Shown piece after piece: positions 59,175 to 64,000 of a stretch of 64,000 bases of DNA (positions are counted from its first letter, which is position 1; each line of letters begins with the position of its first letter). The position numbers and the translations under genes were made by a program. This DNA is from Heterodera schachtii (taxonomy: Eukaryota; Nematoda; Chromadorea; Rhabditida; Heteroderidae), in assembly GCA_023374025.1 (NCBI GenBank), contig SIJG01000047.1, positions 215,030 through 279,029 of the forward strand, given 5' to 3'. The notes below the pieces were generated by a model, which did no database searches, had not been told where the DNA came from, and saw only the letters and a program-made list of their open reading frames with translations.

Positions 59175-60205
59175 AGGATTCGGGAGTCGTTCAGGATGAT
59201 GCCATGAATCGAAATTACCCGAAAAGGTGAAGGATCCGAGTTGTGGTTCCGGTTTCGGGATGTGAATGTTGTCGGGTGATTGGAATCACCAAAAAGGTAA
59301 GGGATTCGGGTTCCGATTTAAGGGCAATGAAGAGTGTCGGGTGATCGGGATCACCCGCAAAAGTTATCGACTCGGGTTCCGATTTAGGCGACATAATGAT
59401 TGCCGAGTGATCAGGATCACCCAAAAGATTTGGAATCCAAGCTCGGATGGGTTAGAGTCGGTGCACTGCACCAAACAATTAGCTATATGTGGGGACAAAA
59501 GAAAGGTAAAAATCAAAAACCAAAACTCAAAAATTTGCACATTTTTATTAATAATTTTAATCAGCCCCAAAAAATGCGTCCATCGGATTCTGAGGGATTC
59601 GCTTTTTGGGTAGTGATAATTGTCGGGTGATCGGGATCACCCAAAAAGGTCAGAGATTTGAGTTAAGATTTAGAGGATTCGAAGATTGTCGGGTGATCGT
59701 CATAGCCAAATGTGAAGGATTTGAGTTCCATTATAAGATGTGGATTGTCTGGTGATCGGGATCATACAAAAAAGTGAGGGATTCGAGTTCCGATTTATGG
59801 GATATAATGATTGCCTAACCCAAAAAGTCAGGGGATTCGAATTACAATTTGGGGTATGTAAAGGTTGCTGATGTTTAGGATCACCCAAAAAGATGAGGGA
59901 TTCGGGTTCTGACTTGGATTTTTGATTCGGATTTAGAAGATGTGTAGATTGTAGGGTGATCGGGATCAACAAAAGCTGAGGGATTTGAATTTCGATTTAG
60001 GCGATATAACGATTGACGGGTGATCGGGATACCCAAAAAAGAATTGAAATCCACACTCTAATGGGTCAGAGTCGGTGCACCAAACAATTAACTATATGTG
60101 GGACAAAAGAAAGCTAAAAAATCAAAAACCAAAACTCAAAAATTTGCACATTTTTATTAATAATTTTAATCAGTCCCAAAAAATGCGTCCATCGGATTTT
60201 CACCA
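59175..60205 (+). repeat. Minisatellite-like region of GTCGGGTGATCGGGATCACC units
   Basis: About a dozen diverged units of roughly 65-70 bp contain GGGTGATCGGGATCACCCAA and GGATTCGGGTTCCGATTTA. A longer block, 59398-59589, is repeated at 60011-60198 (GTCGGTGCAC..ACCAAACAATTA, AATTTGCACATTTTTATTAA). Confidence 0.85.
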
Positions 60206-63200
60206 GCATAAAAATGTGCGGCGGGGGGGGGGGGGCGGGGGTATGCGCCGATCCGTCGTCGCCGACGATGCCCAAAAAGGGGGACGACGACGATGACCAC
60301 TAATCCCCACTTGTCCCATTAATGGGAGGGCGGCGAAACGCCAAAACAAAAAAAAAATGGAAAATTTTTGGACAGAAATTATACATTGAAACTTTAATAA
60401 CAGGCATAAAGAAGAGAGAGGGAGTACACACAGCAACAAAATGAGAAATGAGATTAGTTTTTGCATTTAATTGTGAACAGTGACAAAATAGAATTTTTGT
60501 GGCGCCAAAAATTAATTAGAAATGCAAAATCGGATGATTAATTGAGGGTAATTAGTGAACTTTGAAATAAAATGTAAAAATAATTTTAAAACAAGTAATT
60601 TAATCAGATTTTTGATCTTGAACAAGTCAAAAATCAGATTTATGTAGTGCCAAAAATTAATTAGGAATGGAAATTCGGATGGGTAATTAATTGTGTAATT
60701 AGTGAACATGAATTTAAATATGTAAAAAATAAACAATTAAATAAAAATGGCAAAAATAATTTTAATAAATATCTATTTAATATTAGAGGTTTTGATTCTT
60801 AAATAGTGACAAAAATTGAAATTTTGTAGTGAAAACAACTAATAATTTTGAAAAAATAAAATGTTAGTAACTCAATTAATGAACTTTCAATTCTTAAAAC
60901 AAAAATTCACAAAAGAAAATTTTTTTTTATAAAGAAAAATATAATAATTTAAAATTAAACCCTTAATTTTTTATTTATTTTTCGATTTTTATTTATTTAT
61001 TTATTTAATAATAATGGGACAATTTGTTATGAATGAAAAGAACACAGCACCAACAGCAGAAGAGCGAAAGATAAATAAATTCATTTATGAGGCGAAAAAC
61101 CGGGGGAAATTAAATGAAGAATGAAAATGCGATTAATTGGGGTGAACAAAGGGAATTTTTTGCCTCCAAATAATTTTTTTGGTAAACAAATCGGCAAAAG
61201 AGTGGAGGCGGGGGAGAGGAGCATTTGGTGAGTCTGAAAATGTGTAAAGGTTTAAAAGTTCAAAAAAATGCGCTTTTTTAAATATATTTTTGGCAATTTG
61301 AATTTTTGAATAAATTAAATTTGAAAAATATTTGTATTTTAAATTACCCAAAAAAGTAAGATTAATTGTTTAATAAAAAAAAAATGTTGTTAATTTAAAT
61401 ACTTTTTGTACAAAATGCCGACAAATGAGGAAAAAAAATTGTAAAATTAAGGATTTAATTTTAATTTTGAATTTTTCAATATTAAATAAGAATAAATCAC
61501 ATTTAATTGATAAAAATGTAATGAAAAGGATAGAATAGTCTTAATTTAAATAATTTTTGCACAAAATGCCAAGAAAATGGGCGGGGGGGGGGCAAAAAAG
61601 TAAAAATTGTAAAACTAATTGAATAAAAAAAATGTAAGATCTAATCAGCAACAACTTTGAATGATCAAAGGAAATGTGCACACACACCGCACTCTTGAAA
61701 CTGATCGCCCAAATTCAAAAAAAAAATAGAAAAAATAAATCGGAAATTACTGATTTAATTAAAGCGATGTCCTCTAATTTGTAAGGCATGTTTTGCGCAT
61801 GATCAAAGAAATTGTGCACCACACAATTATCATTTGGACAGAATGCCAAAAATAAAAAAATCAAAAATTAAATTTTATTCCTGGTTATTTCTCCTAAATA
61901 ATTCCATTGAATGATTAAAAGGAAGCGCGACGACGATACACACTTTGACATTTTGCACAGTTCGCCAAAATAAATGGAAACAAAAACTCAATTAGTCTGA
62001 TCAAAGGCGGTGCCTCTCTTTGATCTATGTAAATGCAAAAACCCCGGAGGAAAATTTATTAAAAAATAATAATTGAAAAAAGGAAATAAATGCTTTATAA
62101 AAATTATGTTGCTGAGCAGGACTCAGAAATTTCATTAAAAACCCCAAAAATTTGGCGGAATAAATAACAAAACGCCAATGATAAAAAAAATATGAAATTG
62201 ATTGCCGAAAAATCAGCTCCTCCGATCAGCGACGGACGTTCTCAATATATCAAACATTGTCAAACAGCCCCAAAAATTGAGTAGGGAAAATTACAAAAAA
62301 CAGTTTCGCCGTTTGTCTGTCTGCTGATCAGCGATTGATGGACGGACGTTTGTTTTTTGTTGGTACACTTTATGACATAATGCCAAAATGAAAAAATTCA
62401 AAAAAATAAAAATTAATGGCTCCCCCGCCGACGACGACGACGACAGACACCGCTTGGTGCGCAGGTGACACTTTTCTACTAGCCTCCCCCCTGCTAACGG
62501 CAAAACCAACGACGAAGAGATGCGATGATGATGCCAGACAGGAAATTGGGGAACGGCGAAGACGAGGACGAGGACGGGGCGGGGGCACCCCCCGGGGGGA
62601 GGGGGGAATATTTGGGCTTCGGACGAGGGACAGATGGGTAAAATGGGCATTTGTGGTGGAGAGAGACGGACGGGCATTGCACAAAGCCAAAAATTATGGG
62701 GGGAAATGCCGCAAGGGGCGGGGAGAGTCCATCCAAAAAAAAAAATTACAAAAACAAAAGGTTGACGGAGTGTCAAAGGGTGGATTTTTGAAAATTTTTT
62801 CGATTTTTAAGGCATAAAGGACTCTAGGACTGTTTGGTTTCGGGATTCAGGTCGGGAAATTAAAAATTGCTGCTCATAAATACGCAAGGGTTCGTGGCAA
62901 GAGTTGTCACTCGAATCCCGAGGCGCGAATCCCGGCCCAAACATTTTCGGCTCCCTTCTAACCCGAATCCCATACTTTTTCCCGTCCTGCGGCACTTTTG
63001 ATTCTTGGATGCGATCTGCTGGTTTAGCGAGTCAGACCATGTGAATTTGCTCTAATTTGGTACTGAACCCCCGACAAATAAATTTGTATTTGCCACCATA
63101 CTCGAGAGTGCGTACGAGTTTCGAGACTTAACAGTAACCCGAGAATGAGAGGGAGAGTCGCTCGCCGAGAATTAAATAAAGGATAATTATTTTCGTGGTT

Positions 63201-64000
63201 TTCAAGACAGAAAATTAGGCTATGTACTGTGGTTTGACTCCAAGAGTCGGGAAAACCGGAGACTTCTTAAGAGGATTGAAAGGAATTTAAATGGAAAAAT
63301 TATTAAAAATAAAAATTTTTTAAAACGAAATTTCTAATTTTTTAAATTTGCTCTCTGTTACTTGACATTTTCAAAACTTGCGAAAAATGCAATTTGCTGC
63401 TGTGTTTTACGCCCCCGCGAGCCCTTTAATATGTTGCGGTGGGGCGGGGGGGGGGGGGTGAAATTTGATAATTATTCGCGGGCCGTCGTCCCCCCCCCCC
63501 CATGCCGTCCGACCGGCAAAACAAAATTATGCAAAATAATTAAAAACGGAAAATTTTTGTCAAAAATTAGCACCCAATGATGAGCAGAAGAAAGATAAAT
63601 TTTAATTAGAATAAAAAATAAAAATTAAATAACAAAAAGTGAATATTATAAAGCTAAGAAAGTCCAATGAAATTTGAAAATTATTTTCGAAAATTCTTTC
63701 TTAAAAAAGAAACAAAATTTTACGTAATAAATTTGGCAAAAAATGAGATTAGTTATTGAAAAATTAGCACATTGACTCTACTGATAAGCCGTAAAAATGT
63801 TGGACTAAAGTCTCATGAAAAATTTGGATTTAAAAACAAAAAATTAATTTTTTTTTAGCCTTGACCCTTGAAAAGCGAAAAAAAAATTTTTTTGGACAAA
63901 ATGCTTTCGAAAATTTATTAATAAAATTTAAAATTTATTTATGAAAAATGCAAAATTTTAGGGGTTAAAAACGCCCAATTTTTGGACAAAATGCTTTAGA
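60206..64000. other. AT-rich terminal region with GC-rich islands
   Basis: No gene supported. GC islands at 60219-60300 and 62416-62720 give ORFs on both strands dominated by G/C runs and GACGAC repeats, without domain or splice evidence. 62820-63000 and 63100-63150 contain CCCGAATCCC and CTCGAGA-type dispersed repeats. Confidence 0.5.

Noticed and set aside
59215..59972. ORFs with repeated GDPDHSA/ESITF peptides
   Set aside because: Products of the minisatellite units; frames shift between units.
62416..62817. GC-rich ORFs on both strands
   Set aside because: Composition driven by GACGAC and G runs; no domain, splice site or homologue recognised.

Overview
The window reads as nuclear DNA of a nematode. 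It is AT-rich, with long A/T and G/C homopolymer runs, coding exons that are clearly more GC-rich than their surroundings, short introns (40-42 bp in one gene) mixed with kilobase-scale ones, and a dense population of small palindromic transposons. The best matches are animal or nematode families: APC11, an RGS3/RGS-7-type C2-RGS protein, a Merlin transposase and a Ty3-like gag. The G/C runs and small secreted proteins would suit a tylenchid (plant-parasitic) worm, but that is inference. Gene models were built by hand from ORFs, splice signals and reading-phase agreement, with no transcript support.

Layout. 1-0.95 kb: 3' part of an intact-looking Merlin (ISXO2-like) transposase gene with two tiny introns. 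1.98-5.86 kb, minus strand: the anaphase-promoting-complex RING subunit APC11, whose reading frame continues upstream through five more exons and gives an unusual disordered N-terminal extension. Its introns hold palindromic MITE-like elements. 7.05-7.68 kb: a 631-bp element with 21-bp perfect terminal inverted repeats.

8.9-21.2 kb: a nested set of inverted repeats. Two arms of about 2.3-2.7 kb (8.9-11.2 and 17.0-19.7) each carry a near-identical small secreted-protein gene in opposite orientation. Between the arms lies a four-exon gene for a cysteine-rich, probably GPI-anchored secreted protein (15.6-16.75). Further inverted repeats and at least two later TIR insertions complicate the region. 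21.7-22.3 kb: a TIR element rich in TAGTGAC motifs. 23.2-23.6 kb, minus: a small secreted protein. 23.8-26.45 kb: a young LTR retrotransposon (identical 251-bp LTRs) that keeps only gag, protease and a C-terminal domain. It is inserted with a 5-bp target duplication into a 74-75-bp satellite array that continues to 27.2 kb.

28.8-55.9 kb, minus strand: one large gene of at least 19 exons encoding a C2 plus RGS-domain regulator of heterotrimeric G-protein signalling. It includes an 11-kb intron and a probable GC-AG intron inside the RGS domain. Exon 13 opens with ATG-ATG, which suggests a shorter isoform without C2. Its introns contain foldback and TIR elements and several tandem duplications, one carrying a duplicated 53-codon small ORF.

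55.9-64 kb: no gene could be supported. This stretch holds minisatellite-like repeats and GC-rich islands and may contain the promoter or upstream exons of the RGS gene. No tRNA, rRNA or CRISPR was recognised.
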